Origin: Patiria miniata
Lineage: Eukaryota > Echinodermata > Asteroidea > Valvatida > Asterinidae
Direction: 5' to 3'
DNA: 64,000 nucleotides
Assembly (NCBI RefSeq): GCF_015706575.1
Contig: NW_024037065.1
Location: 3,162,001-3,226,000, forward strand
Positions 11,910-24,159 of this stretch are shown in pieces. The stretch's first letter is position 1, and each line of letters opens with the position of its first letter. The translations under genes and the position numbers were made by a program. The notes beneath the pieces were generated by a model. That model was not told the DNA's origin, made no database searches, and was given only the letters and a program-made list of their open reading frames with translations.

Positions 11910-13650
11910 TTTCTAACTTTAGTTAATAGTCAAAATAGTGGCGTCAGTCTGACAGGTTTAAACAATGGCAATTAGACGCTTCAAATGTTCAATGTTGATG
12001 GGCCGATCAATTTTGACATCAGATTTCATTACCACAGTTCAACTTAATTTGGACATGAAATAAAAAAAGTAGACGTCGGTCTGAGCCTTTAAATCAAACA
12101 CTAAATCACAACCATCACAGACATGATCTCTAATCTTTTTTGTGAATATTTGTGCAGGTATGGAATTAAGACATCAGGCGGTCGATGTTGATCCTGATGG
12201 TGCATGGTGCCACGTAAAGTAGGGCTTAGGTAGTGTATTCGTCTCCATCAACTGACCAAAGCAGAGAGCTGGAAAAGGGGGGAAAAATGAACAACATTTT
12301 CAATTTTCTTGAATACCAACACATTTTTAAAATAATGATAACTCGTAAATAATTAAAACAAAAGTTTAATTTTCAGAAATCCGAAATAAGTATTAAAAAT
12401 AGTTCTTATGAAGAAGACAAGTCGAAGCATAGGCCTATTTTAAGTCTAATGGGCAATTTCATGCGATTCTAAGAAACGAATATTACTGAAATTAATTAAT
12501 GGAAATTTTATAATTGCAAGCAACGTAAATTTCTTAATAATTATAAAAAAATAATTAACATTTATTTAGCACTTCATACGCCGTGGTATTAACAAAACAT
12601 GACATAGGCCTAGAGTACACAACAAAAGAAAAGTGGCATAATGTATCGTCATACGTGAACTCTGAACACTTATAAAACTAGACTGAAAACATATCTGTAT
12701 CAAAATATCTGTAAAAAATAAAAGAGACATTCCGATCGTTTGAGTTTGGCCGGATGCGGAATATGTTGCGGTGCAGTTAAATTCACAATAAATTGATCAT
12801 TCTAAATCTTCAATCAACACAGTACGTGCTGGAAACTCGTCTCATGTTGAGATATACTTTAAAATGACCTCATTTTTCCTAGGCCTTAATACAGATTGGA
12901 CATGATGATGGAAAGCGGGCAGAACATGCATGACTGCTGATTAGTTAGGATTTTCTACTTCTTCAATGTTTAAATAAAGGGCACCGTTAGTGAAACTTTG
13001 TTTTTAAAATAAGAAATGACAATAGCATCCAACATGTCTAGTCTTACATTAACAACTTTCTACAGTGAAGTTAAGGTACTTTCCATGGAATTTTAATGTT
13101 TCAACTGACATGACTGCATGATAGGGAACATAATATAGATATAATAGAGATACAATTTCCAAACTATTGACCTTCAAAGAATTGCAAATCTCTAACTCGG
13201 AAACATTCGCGTTTGAAACTTACCATTTTCAGACATTGCAAAATCAGATCATCTTGATTGAGGTTCAATCGAAATCTTGACTTGTGCTTGTCCTATACAT
13301 CTTGATGTCGTATCTTGACTTGAAGTTAAGATCAGGGGTGGGAACATCTGCAATGTTAACAGTACTCCATCGCAGAACCAAATCTTGACAATATTGTTGA
13401 AAGGTACACAAAACTTGTTCATTTTGGGCCAATATGTCTCTTCCCAAAGCTGCTTCAGTTGTGACTGTTGTTTTAACGGATATTCAAACTGGCCAGACTC
13501 GTACAGCAGTGGAGGTCGTTGGAATGCAAGAGGTCACACACAGGGCATACATATGCTTACGTGTAATACGTTTGGGCTATACGGTTTTCGCGCGCGCGGC
13601 ACTTGGCTCTGGGCCAAGACAATTATAATTGGCGCGCGCCGCAGCTAAGT
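11910..13650. other. Interior of the 4.1-kb element, no clear gene
   Basis: A possible exon with a TGTGCAG acceptor at 12158 and an open frame at 13434-13628 (starting MSLPKAASVV) show no recognisable domain or consistent splice chain. GC-rich CGCGCG words near 13590-13640 resemble the CG-rich promoter-like block at 42620-42720 in the larger coding element, which hints at a decayed promoter region. Confidence 0.3.
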
Positions 13651-15442
13651 GAAAAAGTCGTCAAAACGGGCGATATATTTTGGTTGAAACAATGATGATA
13701 ACGACAGGACATCAATTTTATAACCATCAGCTAGCTGACCACAACTTAGCCTTTTTTTTTAGTCGTTCAAATTAATAAGGCGTCCGATAATTTCGTTTAG
13801 GAATTACGACGTTGCACATGAATTCGTTAATGACTTTTTTTTATTTTATTAAGTGAAAAACGGACGTTATATTTTGGTCGAAACCATAACACACTATCGA
13901 CGTAATGTAAATAACCAACAGCCGACCACAATTCAACGTCATTTTTGAGTTGCTGAAAAGACCGTCAGAAAACGGACGTTATATTTTGGGTAAAACCATG
14001 ACATAACGATATTGTAACCATCCACTGACCAGAAATCAACGTCGTTAATTGATTCGTTGAAATGACGTTAGAAAACAGACGTTATATCATGGTTGAAAAC
14101 ATGACCTAATAACGACGTCAAATATTATAACCAGCAGCCGACCACAATTCAACGTCGCTTTTTAAGATGTTCAAATGACGTCAGATAATGGACGTTGTGT
14201 TTTGGATGAAAGCATGACATAAGTACGACGTCAGTTATTATAACCAACTGCCAACCACAATACAACGTCGATTTTGAGTCATTTGAACGACGTTAGAAAA
14301 CGAACGTAATATCATGGTTGAAAACATGACTTAATAACGACGTCAAATATTATAACCAGCGGCCGACCATAATCCAACGTCACTTTTTGAGTCGTTGAAA
14401 AAAAAGTAAAAAACGGACGTTATATTTTGGGTAAAAGCATGACATAATAACGACGTCATGTAAAATAACCAGCAGCCGACCACAATACAACGTCATTTTT
14501 GAGTCGCTGAAAAGACGTCAGAGAACGGACGTTATATTTTAGGTAAAGCCGTGACTTAATAATGACGTTAAATATTTTAACCATCAAACGACCAGAAGTC
14601 AACGTCGTTATTTGATTCGTTGACACGACGTTAGAAAACGGACGTAAAATCATGGTTAAAAACATGACCAAATAACGACGTCATATATTATAACCAGCAG
14701 CCGACCATAATTCAACGTCACATTTTGAGTCGTTGAAAAAACGTCAAAAACGGACGTTGTATTTTAGTTAAAAGCATGACATAAGTACGACGTCGGATAT
14801 TATAACCAACTGCCAACCACAATTCAACGTCGTTTTTTGAGTTGTTGAAACGACGTTAGAAAGCAAACGTCATATCTTGGTTGAAAATATGACAGAATTG
14901 CGACGTCGCGAAAGGAAACACAAAAATAACAATAATACAACGTTGTTTTTCAGGCCGTTGTAAAGACGTTGACAAAACAACGTCATACCATGGTTGAAAT
15001 TACGTTTGGTAATATTCCCGACCAAATTCCAACTTACATTTCGACGTTGTTGTTATGTAAAATTCTGACGTTAAATTGTCGACACTAAAGCAACGTCCGG
15101 CAGACGTTATAATGACAACGTCGTCTTTTGGTCGACTAAAACAACGTTAATTTTCGGTTATGTATGGTTGATCCGACGTTGCGACCATAATACAACCATA
15201 ATACAACGTCAGTCTGACGGTCGGTGCCTGCTGGGTTAATACCAAATTCTAATATAACAAACAATTTGGCTATGTCCGAACGAGTTTGTTATAACGAGAC
15301 TCGACTGTACTGTACGGGGTAAGGGGGGGAGGAGAGGAATCGCCATGTTCTCTTGACATTTTCATCACTTATGTCTTTATGTCAGGAACAATGATGCAAC
15401 TTTGCAATAGCATCTGGCTACCACAGCAGCAGCATCAGCTAG

Positions 15443-18400
15443 ACACAAACCTCTGCCAAACGACATGGAATTGACAGTGACAGAAGAGGTCCTCGAAAAC
15501 CATGTAAGATTGTGTTATCAAATTAGAAGGTGGTAACGGCTTAATGATACTGCGCAAAGAATTTAGTGGGAATCTGTGAACATATGAGAGACTTCATATT
15601 GAAATTACGCTTATTCTTTTTTTTGGGGGGGGGTGTTTAATTTTTTATTATTATGCCAGCAGCATGTATTCTCTAGCTTTTTGAGCTATTAACATGAAAG
15701 TGACTTTACCAAATGTAAGTGAAAAAATATTCCATGCACATAGATACCAAACTCCCACCATGCGTGGTCAATTCAGTCGATAGTTCCACATTATTGAGCT
15801 CAGTAATGGCGACCATGTATTATGGGTCTCTGAAGGAAAAATAATTTAAGTTGGTTTAAATGACTAATGTAAAGGAGGAACTGTTTAAAAAGCTGTCGAC
15901 TGAATTACATTCTATGACTGAATTCCTCTAAAGTTACAAAGTTGAATCCTCTAATACATGTTGTATACTTAATTTCAGTTTGATTCTGCAATCTCCCACT
16001 TACACTCCATTATGGATGGTGAGATAAGGTATGCATTTGCATTTTTTTTATTTGAGGTTATCTGTGCATTGGTGTTATACCCAAGTAAGTCTCTTAATTC
16101 AAGGTAGAAAAATAAATTGAGCACCAGTGACTTATGTATAATACTGTAATTTCATTTCAACAGCAATAGCTATTGTGGCGAAACCGACCCCTGACACTAT
16201 TTGTGGCGGAACCGGTGATTGGTAGAACCCAAGGGGGACTGATCTTATTTATCCCAGGACTCTAGCCAACTCCTATTATCCCACAAAAATATTTATTAGC
16301 CTAACGAACGGGTGAGCGGCTACCCATACGCAAGGGGGGACAATTAACGAACGGCGGACTAAGCCTAGGGGCTGTTCGTTTGGTGGAAATATACCACCGT
16401 TTTGTGATTGAGTAATCAATTGAATGTAATTAGAGCAATACAAGGAGCGACAATAGGCCTCAAGGTGAATTCAGGTAACCCTCACGGCAGACCTAGGTAA
16501 CCCTCAGTGAACATGGTAACCCTCACAGTGAACCTGAGTAAACCTCACAGAGACTAGTGATTCCAAAGACGATTATCGATAGGGTTTATTCAAGAATACA
16601 ATGGATTTGGTCAATAATTACAGCAATTAACGAGGCGATGAATATCTCACATATAGACAGTAACCCTCACTGCTTGTAACAAGGGTCGACTGCACCCTTT
16701 GTAGTAAACGTAGCCTTAGGTAGCCCTCACGTGGTCAACTGCACCACATGTTACTGAACTTATACAATTATAATCCCTGTCACAGTTCCAACAACCCTCA
16801 CACAGATTGAGCTGTCGCAATAACCCTCACAGAGGAAAGGTAACCCTCAACCCAATTCAGCGTCAAAACAGGTTGTACTGTGTAATCCAATAACCCTCAC
16901 ATGAACTGAGCGGTCACAATAACCCTCACGGGAAACCAATCACCCTCAGAGTGAGTTATACAATATAAACCTTACGTGCAATAATCCTCACACAAAACAG
17001 GTAACCCTCACAATTGCTCAGAACGCGGCAAAGAGTAAACTCGTCAGGCAAGCTAGTTCAATGATTACGGCAATGATCGCCTCTGTCATTAAACCCCACC
17101 GAATGGTGTCCAACCCACGACAAGCAATCTACCACCGAATCACAGTCCCACCAGCCTATCAAACCAAGTTCTATAACTCCTAGCCCTTTTGTTCTAGCAC
17201 TAATCAAGACACAACAATCAGTTTTAATTCCACAACTAGTATTCCATCTTTATCTTTGTCCCCAGTTATCTTAGACAATCGACACTGAATAACAGACCTT
17301 GAGCTACAACTTCACTCAATATATATTAGACAACACTTAGCTCACTGCTAGCTAAACCCAGAGCATCAACTCCCGACCCAGCCGCACCAGAGCGTCCACC
17401 GTCAGAGATGAGCTCCTACTCCCGACCTGGGAGTACGCAACAGCAACGAAGACCCCAGCAACGGCACCGCGACTCGACTCGTCCCTGAACCCCGAAGCTT
17501 GGCTTCTTGCGACTTGGCAACAGCACCAGAACGCATTCCTACTGCATTGACGCCATCTTGCGAACTAAAGAGATGATCCCAGGACCCCACACCACAGCAT
17601 GCTAATTTGCGCACAGCCTGCATAATACGCGGTGCTGATTGGTTAATCTCCTGATCACGCAGCACAATTTATTGCTGATTGGTCCACGCGCACTTCGGCA
17701 TTATAAGCACGCACCGGATGTCCTAGATCACGCGCATAAATAATTCCTATGACCTAGACTCCTACACAAGTCTGCATAAACCTGTACCCCTGTTTCGTCA
17801 CACAATTGTTGCACTTTTCTGTACTACCAGGTCACAGTTGAGCCAAGATTTCCTGAATGGACAAGCAAGGCGAGGCATCAGGATTGCTCAATATGGCATG
17901 AGTGTCATTTCCCCAGAGGTACATATTATGGTGAATATTAGTAGGCTTTGCAGAGATTTGTTGCCCAGTGAAATGTGGCCATGGCAAGCCATACTATGAG
18001 ATGGAGGAGCCCCCCCCCCCCTCTTTTGTGTTGGTCATAGTGTTACCAGAATCTCAGGAACTCTTTTGAGATACTTGGGGGGATTTGATAGGTAACAAGA
18101 GTCTTGGGTTTTCTTGGGGTATACGTAGATTAAGGGGTACCCCTTCATCTCATATCGTGCTGGGTATAAGTATAACTTTCCTTGATTGAACTCTCAGTAA
18201 AAAGCCCAACTTTCTAGTTGGTTTAGTTTGCATTGGTGAAATATATACATGTATCTCCACATCAAACAATAGTCAAAAGCTTCAGTTTTTTCCAGAAATT
18301 TCAAGAGTCCGATTGACTCCACTTTAGGAAGCCCTAGAAAATGTTGACATGCATGTAGTGGTTACTTAAATTATTTGAGATAAGCTCACTGTAAATCAAT

Positions 18401-19739
18401 ATATTCTGTCAACTTGAATCTTTAATTGCATTCAGAACAAGCAAGGCCTAACTGAGAGGTTGATTACCCACTACAATGCCCCAGACAAGCAAGGCAGTGC
18501 AAGGTATGCCATCTCCATGAACATTTTGTTTGCACAAATTGATGTTTAACCTTGTGAATATTTCACAGGAACTTATTTTGTGCCACTTCATAATCCTCTG
18601 AAGTGTATGAAAAGTTATTAACATCCCTTTTTGTAAATTTGACTGAAAAGTGCAGTTCTTAAACATTTAAAATTTGGCTTGCTTTTCCAGAAAACTTCAG
18701 TTAGACCGTATATATTTGAGGATTTTTTTCTGCTTTTCTGCTCAGAGGAAAAAAAGTTGCTTGTTGGCTTACTGACATTAACTGACACAACCAATCACTA
18801 AAGAAGAGAAAGTTTGACATTGAAATATTACAAATTCTGGCAACTTTTTGTTCACAAACCAAATGCAATATTGATGTTTCTGCTCATGAATATGAAATTT
18901 GCATTAGCATAAAAAAACCCAAAAAATACACCAAAATATGCTTAACAAAGCAAGTTGCAAACTGACACTAAGGCTAAATGGGACTCAAATGTGTTTTTTC
19001 AAGAATTGCGTAAAAAAAATGCATTTCTTGGGCCTTTAGGAAGTTCCCACCATATACAGACAAAAAAATCAATTTTGAACTAAGATGACAGATGCATGGG
19101 TATTGAGCAGATTTTTTCAAAGAGATTATTGCTGTAAAGTACATTGATCAATATTTGTTGCAGGCAGATATGGATTTCAATGCGATGATAGCACAATGTC
19201 TTCACTGTTCCAGACAAAGCATTTCGCTTTTCCAAAGTTCTCAGAGAAGCACTCAAGAGGCTTTTCAAGACTGATTATTAAGCACTCTAGCGGACAATAT
19301 ATGCCGCTTGTCAATGGGCACTGTGTACAATTTTTTAAAAAAGCAGCTCCTAATGGCCACGGGCACAAAAAGGGCACAACTTCTTTTTAAAGGCACTTGT
19401 TCAGGGAGGGGAGGGCTTAATAACCGTTATCCCCTCAGCTACATGTACGTCTACCCCCCCCCCCCCCCCAAGTTTGTTTGTGTATTCATTTCTTGACATG
19501 AGATAAAGTGTTGTTCTGTTGAACTCAAAGGCAGATACACACTTTGCTATAATGAATATATTCAATTTTTTTGCAGCTTGGCCCAACTGCAGAGATATTT
19601 ATCTATGGCCTGGCGATTTGATATAAATCTGCTTTTTTCTAGTATGATTATTAATTTGCAGAACAAAACACCTGATAGATGTTCTGGTGCCAGAGGTGGT
19701 ATCATACATGTACCACCTATCGTCGGGCTGCAGCCTTGA
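15443..19739 (+). CDS. Exons downstream of the USP-like domain; possible SAP-like segment
   Basis: Candidate exons are 15443-15503, 15979-16028, 17831-17918, 18436-18503 and 19577-19739 (TGA). The last four junctions are phase-consistent. They give ENH-FDSAISHLHSIMDGEI, then a stretch including QARRGIRIAQYGMSVISPE, then NKQGLTERLITHYNAPDKQG. The stretch GMSVISPENKQGLTERLITH loosely resembles a SAP DNA-binding helix-extended-helix motif (xGxxxxGxKxxLxxRL). The 15443 exon does not match the phase left by the USP-like exon at 10894, so an exon is missing or misread between them. The same strand and order suggest one gene with the USP-like exons, but this is inference. The final exon is the least certain. 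Confidence 0.45.
16174..17802. mobile_element. LTR-like block with TGTGGCGAAAC ... GTTTCGTCACA ends
   Basis: The ends are TG...CA with an 11-base imperfect inverted repeat, as in LTRs. No target duplication is visible (CTAT on the left, CAAT on the right), so the solo-LTR reading is tentative. The interior (about 16480-17010) contains about twenty irregularly spaced copies of TAACCCTCAC or close variants. The block falls in an intron of the USP-like gene. Confidence 0.45.
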
Positions 19740-20399
19740 GACTGCACGGAAGGAAGTTCTGAAGAATTGCAGGACACAGGATTGTTAGGACACAGACTTT
19801 ATGAACACCGCCAGCGTGCCAGGGGCATTACACAAGTCTCACTTACAGTATTTATTTTTATATTGTGCCCCTTTTTGGTGTTAGGCCTCCCAGTTTGAAA
19901 AGTGTTCTGCCGCCCCGACTGATATGAGCAATATGAAATGGCGTCAGGATGACATCATTTGATTTTGATAATTTAAAAGATATTTTGTCTTTTCTTCCAT
20001 TTACAAAATTATCAGTACATGTATAAAAATCAACTTCTGGACTGGATTTGCTCTCTCCCAAAGATTAATTCTGTCAATGAAATATAAAAGTGTGAAAAAA
20101 ATGTCTTTTATAGTAAATAAAAGATCTACTTGTATTGTTGCCCATCAGCTTGGAGAGTAGACACAGGGGCATAACACGGTCATTTTGATTTGGAGTGGGG
20201 GTGGTTGGGGTTAACAATGCTGTGAAAAGGGCACTCGCACATGATAACTGAAGCCCGAAATATGGACTTTTTATTTCCCCCTCATTTTTTTCTTGGGTGG
20301 TGGGTGGTAGATGGTAGCATCTACTGATGGAGGTACTGTTTATAATCAACGATTTTGCATACTAGTGGACTTGTTAAAAAAAATACATTTTTTCCCACT

Positions 20400-21370
20400 C
20401 TGTTTTCCATAGGATAACATGTGTTTTTCGTTTTACACAGCACTTTGGTATGCAAGTAATCCGGGACGTGTTATAGACGAAAATTGCAGTGACGTCATGA
20501 TGACGTCATCGTGTGATTTTATATAAATTATTCAATTTTTGGACCTTTTACTCATATGTCATAAACGGAAGGTGGTAAATTCGAAATTCTTTTTCAGGTT
20601 TGATAGGTCATAGATAGATGCACACAATTTTGTAAAATGTGTGACGTCATCATGATGTCATCAAAAACGTGATTTTTTTATTCAAATATGAGGGTATGTC
20701 TGATCGTTATGAAAATTGGTGGGTAGGTAGGTAGCTATAGATAACAGCATTCAAAATCTGAAGTGAAATAATCATGAATTTTTCAAATTTTAATATTTTC
20801 TTCAAATTTTGCAAAAATTATATAAAATACGGTCCGATCGACTTCAAACCCGGCACACACTTAGACCACCATCTGAAGATTCATGTCGAATCATGACGGC
20901 ATCATGACGTCATCACGTGTCACTTGACATTATCCTAAACTGCATAGTTTAAGTCACTATATCTAGAGAACCTGAGGTCCGATTGGGTTCAATCTCTGTA
21001 TACAGATATTCCAGGAAGTGTTATAGACAAAAATTGCAGTGACGTCACGATGACGTCATCATGTAAGTTTATATGAATTATTCAATTTTTGAACCTTTTA
21101 CTTATATCTTATCAATGGAACGTGGTTAATTCAAAATTCTTTTTTTGCAAAAGGTTTGTTAGGTCGAAGATAGATACAAAAAAATTCAAAAAATGTGTGC
21201 CGTCATCATGATGTCATGACTTTTTTTTTGTTTTTTTTTTACATAGCATGGACACTTTTTGTATAGAATTCGCATGCACATGTTCATTCGACCTGGATGA
21301 AACTCCTTTACGGCAGTCATTAATAAAGCAGTCGTAACTGCTCAGTGTTTGTCCACAAACACATTTCTAG
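20400..21370 (+). mobile_element. Helitron-like non-autonomous element with CRE-like internal repeats
   Basis: The right end is the hairpin GTGTTTGTCCACAAACAC (21345-21362), then ATTT and CTAG (21367-21370). A hairpin a few bases upstream of CTRR is the classical Helitron 3' terminus. An identical end occurs at 37872-37897. The body has several copies of GTGACGTCATGATGACGTCA-type words in loosely repeated units. The left boundary is not defined and no Rep/helicase is present. Confidence 0.5.
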
Positions 21371-21752
21371 TTTTGTTTTGAACTCTTATGTTTTTAACTG
21401 GTTGATTTTTTAAGCAACTTTCAATTTCGTAATAGTATGTTTAAACTTGTTTTTCTTTTGTTAAATAATTAAGGTGCTGTTTTTCCCTAGTGTTTATATG
21501 TGTATCTTAATGTATGTACTTATTTTGGTATTCACACTCCTATATTTTACTAATGTTCTTAGTGATTTACATAATGGTTTTCTTTTTATTTCATTTTACT
21601 GTTATCATTTTATACAAAGCCCTCAGTAATAGCAGTTTTTAAATGATGAGACTACCCTGTCTAAAATAAAACTATAAATAAATAACTAAATACATGTCTT
21701 TACTCTTTATAAGTTGGATTTTTTGCGTCGGGTTGACAGGGTCATATAAATC

Positions 21753-22002
21753 AAATTAGGTTTTGCCCTTCACCGACGTTTTTAAACACTGTATACTCGG
21801 TGTGTTACCTCCCGAGTGAAAGTTGGAAAATCACTCGGGTTTGACTCGAATCCACGATGGTCGAGTAGTTAGACATTTGCACTAGAAAGCAGGAGGCCGT
21901 GGGTTCGAGTCCCACCCGAGTGATTTTTTCAACTTTCACTCGGGCGGTAACACACTGAGTATACAGTGTTTAAAAACGTCGGTGAAGGGCAAAACCTAAT
22001 TT
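21753..22002. mobile_element. 250-bp palindromic element enclosing a tRNA-Ser-like sequence
   Basis: Long inverted arms start AAATTAGGTTTTGCCCTTCA on the left and end in the complement on the right. Between them, 21830-21922 resembles a tRNA: an A-box-like TGGTCGAGTAGTTAG at 21858, an anticodon-loop-like CTAGAAA at 21882 (anticodon AGA would be serine), and a perfect B box GGTTCGAGTCC at 21902 within a GTGGG/CCCAC T-stem. CACTCGGG/CCCGAGTG arms close it. A diverged copy lies near 59930-59997. Confidence 0.65.
21830..21922 (+). ncRNA. tRNA-Ser(AGA)-like sequence, Pol III promoter boxes
   Basis: The T-arm GTGGG-TTCGAGT-CCCAC is canonical and the B box is perfect. The anticodon region ACTAGAAAGC resembles tRNA-Ser AGA, but the acceptor and D arms do not fold canonically. 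It is therefore a tRNA-derived (SINE-like) sequence rather than a functional tRNA gene. A T-run follows at 21923, which could end Pol III transcription. Confidence 0.45.
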
Positions 22003-22809
22003 AGTCTTTATTCTATCGTTCCTTTATTTTTGGGGGGATGGGGCCACCCCCCCCCCCCCCGATCCACTTAACTTTGCCCTTGTTCTATGATATGTCGATA
22101 CAGTTTTCTCGTGGGAATGAAACCAGAGGTAGAATAAAAGGATAAAAAAAGAAGTTTGAAACTAAAGCAGGGGTGGCAATGACATTATACATGTCCATGG
22201 AAACAAGTAAGTACTGAACATATGTAGCTGCACTCAGTACCTTGCTCATTGGAATTCACTGCCGTTCCGCACACAAATTTGGGGATAAGATTTTTTCAAG
22301 GACATAGCAGATAGTACTTGTTTTATGTTTGGGAATTGGTACTACGTGGTACTATAAACTGCAGCAAAATTAGTACAAGTAGGTGGCAGAAGCAGCATAC
22401 ATTGATATACCATGGAGGAATAAGAGTGTATGTAAAAAGTGTCATGCTTTTTTCTTCCCTAGTCGCATAGGTCGTTTAAATTATGGACTTAAATAACAAT
22501 TAACTTAGCCGTTGGGCACGCTCCTGATATTGACTAAGAATTGGCAAAATTATACGCGACACGGGTCACCGCGCCGCACTAGGCCTGCTGTTGCACTGTT
22601 GACCCGTCCCTACACTCCCTGGCCGCGGCCCTGGAGCCCTCCGTAGGTGCGGTACACTCGCGCGCACGCCCACCATGCAAATCACTCGCTCCCGAAGTCC
22701 CCATCAAAACGGGAGTTGTGCTTTGACGTAAATCACCATTCCCGAATTTAGCAAGGCGCCGCGCAAAAACAATTAATAACTTTACTAATATACAGTCTGG
22801 GTGCTAGAC

Positions 22810-23000
22810 TTGTGACGTTGCACGGGGACACATTTACCAGGGGGGACACATTTAACGTCGTGCAGGGGGACAGATTTACCTAGAGGGGGACAGGTTTACC
22901 TAGGTAAAAGTGTCCCCCCGGACAGATTTACCGGGTCACGACCCGGTAAATGTGTCCGAGGGGACACATTTACCAGGGGGGACAGAATTACCTGCCACAC
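22810..23000. repeat. Short inverted and direct GGGGACACATTTACC repeats
   Basis: The word GGGGACA(C/G)ATTTACC recurs in both orientations, with a central perfect palindrome around GGTAAATNTGTCC and ACCGGGTCACGACCCGGT near 22930-22950. The function is unknown and it is probably a small fold-back element. Confidence 0.6.
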
Positions 23001-23089
23001 CGGTAACAGAATGCTGCGGACGCGTACGGTTGATTTCTTATGCATTTTTAAATATTAAAAGTGTCACAATTTAATTGCCTATAAATACA

Positions 23090-23512
23090 CACCAGATGAC
23101 GTCATCATGACGTCATCATTACACAATGTTGTTTGAATTAGGGTCTTTGCTTGGACAAAGATTGGTGCAAATAAATTACTGGCAAAGAGTCAAAAATGCC
23201 CTTTGAAAATCGACAATTTTTTTCGATTTCTGGGTACAAAGTCTATGGGAAAAATTAAATATTCAAAATTCTATAATAAATTAGTCGATGACGTCACGAT
23301 GACGTCAATGTTCGGCATACAACTTCAGATGCTGGTCTAAGTGTGTGCTAAGTATAAAGTGCCGAAACAGCCAAAAACTAGAGGTCTATGTCTGTTTGCA
23401 ACAGAACATGGGCTTTTCCGCATTATGATTTTTTTAATCAATAATATGCCCTGAATATTCATTAACATAAAATCTGTCAAAGTTAGCCGAAAATCGGCTA
23501 AAACGGTCACGG
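23090..23512 (-). repeat. CRE-like repeat family fragment (left part)
   Basis: It contains GATGACGTCATCATGACGTC-type words and segments matching 27900-28030 and 29400-29480 (for example GTTAGCCGAAAATCGGCTAA at 23482 and 29435). The 4.36-kb element at 23515-27871 interrupts it. Confidence 0.6.
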
Positions 23513-23524
23513 TGCCCAGGTGAA

Positions 23525-24150
23525 AATTCCAGTTGAAACCAGTTACAATTTAAACTAGTTTTAACTGGTTTCTACTGGGATTAACTGGTGTCCAACTGGT
23601 ACCTGTTCGATTCAACTGGTTTCAACTGGTAGCTCAACTGGATTCAACAGAAACCAGTTGAAACCAGTTGAACTTACCAGTTACCAACTGGCAATTCTTG
23701 TTGTGCCAACAGGAACCAGTTGAAACCAGTTGACAAAAAAAAGTTACCAACTGGCAATTCTTGCAACAGGAACCAGTTGAAACCAGTTGAAAAAAGGGTT
23801 ATCAACTGGCAATTCTTGTTGTGCCAACAGCCAGTTGAAACATGTTGAAGAAACCATGGCAATTCTTGTTGTGCCATTTCAATTAACGGGAATTAACCAG
23901 TTGAAACCAGTGTTTAGAAACCAGTTATCAACTGGCAGTTCTTTTGGTGTCAATTAGCAACCAGTTGAAACCAGTTGAATTAGCAACCAAACTGGTAGTG
24001 GTATCCACGTGTCAACATGTTCTGGACCAGTTGAAACCAGTTGAACTTAGAAACGTACCAGTTGCAGAAACCAGTTATCAATGGCAATGTCCAACAGGAA
24101 ATTTAAAACCAACAGCTATAGGGACCGGACCATGCACAATTGAAACCAGT
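23525..24150. repeat. Left CAACTGGTTT / AAACCAGTTG array
   Basis: The array opens with a few forward CAACTGGTTT copies, then runs in the AACCAGTTGAAACCAGTTGA orientation. A longer period built on CAACTGGCAATTCTTGTTGT is visible at 23690-23870. It is subterminal in the 4.36-kb element. Confidence 0.9.
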
Positions 24151-24159
24151 TGATGGAAC

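Larger units (their letters stand above)
11138..15235. mobile_element. 4.1-kb DNA transposon, CCCAGCAGGCA ends, TT target duplication
   Basis: The left end is CCCAGCAGGCATTTTTGGTC and the right end is TGCCTGCTGGG, an 11-bp perfect inverted repeat. TT flanks it at 11136-11137 and 15236-15237. Both subterminal zones are packed with ACGTC/GACGT words in tandem arrays: about 11150-11730 on the left, and about 13660-15230 on the right with a period near 112 bp. The interior (about 11910-13650) has no transposase that I can read. The architecture matches the coding element at 41310-57151, so this is probably a non-autonomous relative. Confidence 0.75.
11021..15307. mobile_element. pogo/Tigger-like MITE split by a later 4.1-kb insertion
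   Basis: The outer ends are inverted: CAGTCGACTCTCGTTTGTAC at 11021 and, read from the right end, CAGTCGAGTCTCGTTATAAC. Each is flanked by TA (11019-11020 and 15308-15309). TIRs of the CAGTCGA(C/G)TCTCGTT type with TA duplications are typical of pogo/Tigger elements. Without the inner insertion (11138-15235) the MITE would be about 190 bp. It lies in an intron of the USP-like gene. Confidence 0.75.

Noticed and set aside
13434..13628. Possible exon MSLPKAASVV in the 4.1-kb element
   Set aside because: No domain, no matched splice partners; kept only as a remark.
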